A program made the translations under genes and the position numbers. The notes beneath the pieces were generated by a model. That model had not been told where the DNA came from. It saw nothing but the letters and a program-made list of their open reading frames with translations, and ran no database searches. Shown here piece after piece: positions 5,611 through 6,227 of a stretch of DNA of 6,227 nucleotides (its first letter is position 1; each line of letters starts with the position of its first letter). This stretch comes from Vulcanimicrobiota bacterium (GTDB lineage Bacteria; Vulcanimicrobiota; Vulcanimicrobiia; Vulcanimicrobiales; Vulcanimicrobiaceae), in assembly GCA_019233165.1 (NCBI GenBank), contig JAFAMS010000268.1:1-6227 (forward strand), read 5' to 3'.

Positions 5611-6227
5611 GACTACGCTACCCGCCGGCAACGTCCGCGCGTAGCGCGACGCCGCTACGACGTTGAGCGCCGCCGAACCGCCGAGGTACAGTCCCTCGTT
5701 CTCGAGCAGCCAGTGCGCCATCGCGATCCACGCGCGGTCTTCGACGCGAACCGCGTCGTCGATCGGGGAGTCTTTGAAGTTGTCGGTGATTCGCTTGATC
5801 CCGATCCCCTCGACCTCGGAGTCGCCTTCGCTCGCGAGCTCCCCCGTCTTCACGAAAGAGAAGATCGCGGAACCCATCGGGTCGGCGGCGACGATCTTGA
5901 TCGCTTGATCGCGCGCCTTGAGCGCGCGCGAAACGCCGCCGAGCGTCCCGCCGGTCCCGGTCGCGGCGACGAATGCCGTGAGCGACGAACCGAACGCCTC
6001 CCAGATCTCCACACCGGTCGTCGCTTCGTGAATCGTGCGATTCGCGACGTTGTTGAACTGATCGGCCCAGACCGCGTTCGGCGTCTGCTCGGCCAGCCTG
6101 CGGGCGACGTGATAGTAGTTTTGATCGTTCGTGAAGGGGGCCGATTTTACGACGCGCACGTCCGCGCCGAAGACGCGCAGGAGGGCGATCTTTTCGGCCG
6201 ATTGATCGTCCGGGATCGCAATGATCG
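5608..6227 (-). CDS. Cysteine synthase / cystathionine beta-synthase-like PLP enzyme, 5' end off the window and 3' end cut by an in-frame TGA
   Basis: This belongs to the fold-type II PLP enzymes that make cysteine from O-acetylserine (CysK/CysM) or cystathionine from homocysteine (CBS). 205 codons are visible before the TGA. The right-edge residues IIAIPDDQSAEKIALLRVFGA match the family segment that follows the PLP-lysine region, which is itself off the window. Next come a WADQFNN block, the PLP phosphate-binding loop ATGTGGTLGG (nucleotides about 5964-5935), a DP motif, EVEGIG and EGLYLGGSAALNV, all typical and in order. A GTG at 6159 is not the real start, because family homology continues to the right edge. 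Reading stops at TGA 5610-5608, right before the family's conserved C-terminal ILCDGGERY block, so the protein as read lacks the end of the cofactor pocket. CysK, CysM and CBS-like subtypes cannot be separated from this portion. Confidence 0.86.
   Translation of the reverse strand, partial: IIAIPDDQSAEKIALLRVFGADVRVVKSAPFTNDQNYYHVARRLAEQTPNAVWADQFNNVANRTIHEATTGVEIWEAFGSSLTAFVAATGTGGTLGGVSRALKARDQAIKIVAADPMGSAIFSFVKTGELASEGDSEVEGIGIKRITDNFKDSPIDDAVRVEDRAWIAMAHWLLENEGLYLGGSAALNVVAASRYARTLPAGSVV

Noticed and set aside
5909..5931. GC-rich inverted repeat (8-base arms, 7-base loop) that might be a terminator or protein site
   Set aside because: It falls inside the cysteine synthase coding sequence (around residues RALKARDQA), has no T-run and is explained by GC-rich codons.

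Overview
This is a compact, high-GC bacterial window in which every recognisable gene lies on the minus strand. Read in the direction of transcription (right to left) the order is: the C-terminal part of a PLP-dependent cysteine synthase/cystathionine beta-synthase-like gene (interrupted by an in-frame TGA), valS, pyrR, pyrB, pyrC, and the first 45 codons of carA, which runs off the left edge. The proteins are ordinary housekeeping families. The organism cannot be named from this alone. A PyrR regulator, a class I dihydroorotase and a pyrR-pyrB-pyrC-carA order resemble the de novo pyrimidine operons of Firmicutes, Actinobacteria and the Deinococcus-Thermus group rather than the dispersed pyr genes of enteric bacteria. 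The high GC content excludes typical low-GC Firmicutes. An uncultivated high-GC lineage is possible, but that is a guess.

Region by region: 5608-6227 encodes the cysteine synthase-like protein up to a TGA. Its conserved C-terminal tail continues in the same frame from 5607 to a TAA at 5500. valS (2893-5490) begins with GTG only 9 bases after that TAA. valS/pyrR, pyrB/pyrC and pyrC/carA are each joined by a 4-base ATGA overlap. pyrR/pyrB overlap by 14 bases if pyrB starts at 2346. No intergenic space exists for a terminator, an attenuator or a new promoter outside coding sequence between the TAA at 5500 and the left edge, so the genes look like one transcription unit with translational coupling.

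Working together, carA makes the amidotransferase subunit of carbamoyl-phosphate synthetase. PyrB condenses carbamoyl phosphate with aspartate, and PyrC closes the ring to dihydroorotate. PyrR is a UMP-sensing regulator and/or uracil phosphoribosyltransferase. ValS charges tRNA-Val and has no direct metabolic link to the pathway. Its tight coupling to pyrR is the main contextual oddity, and the in-frame TGA in the cysteine synthase gene is the main sequence oddity. The long open frames on the plus strand are high-GC antisense shadows. I see no RNA genes, mobile elements, CRISPR arrays or convincing novel system.
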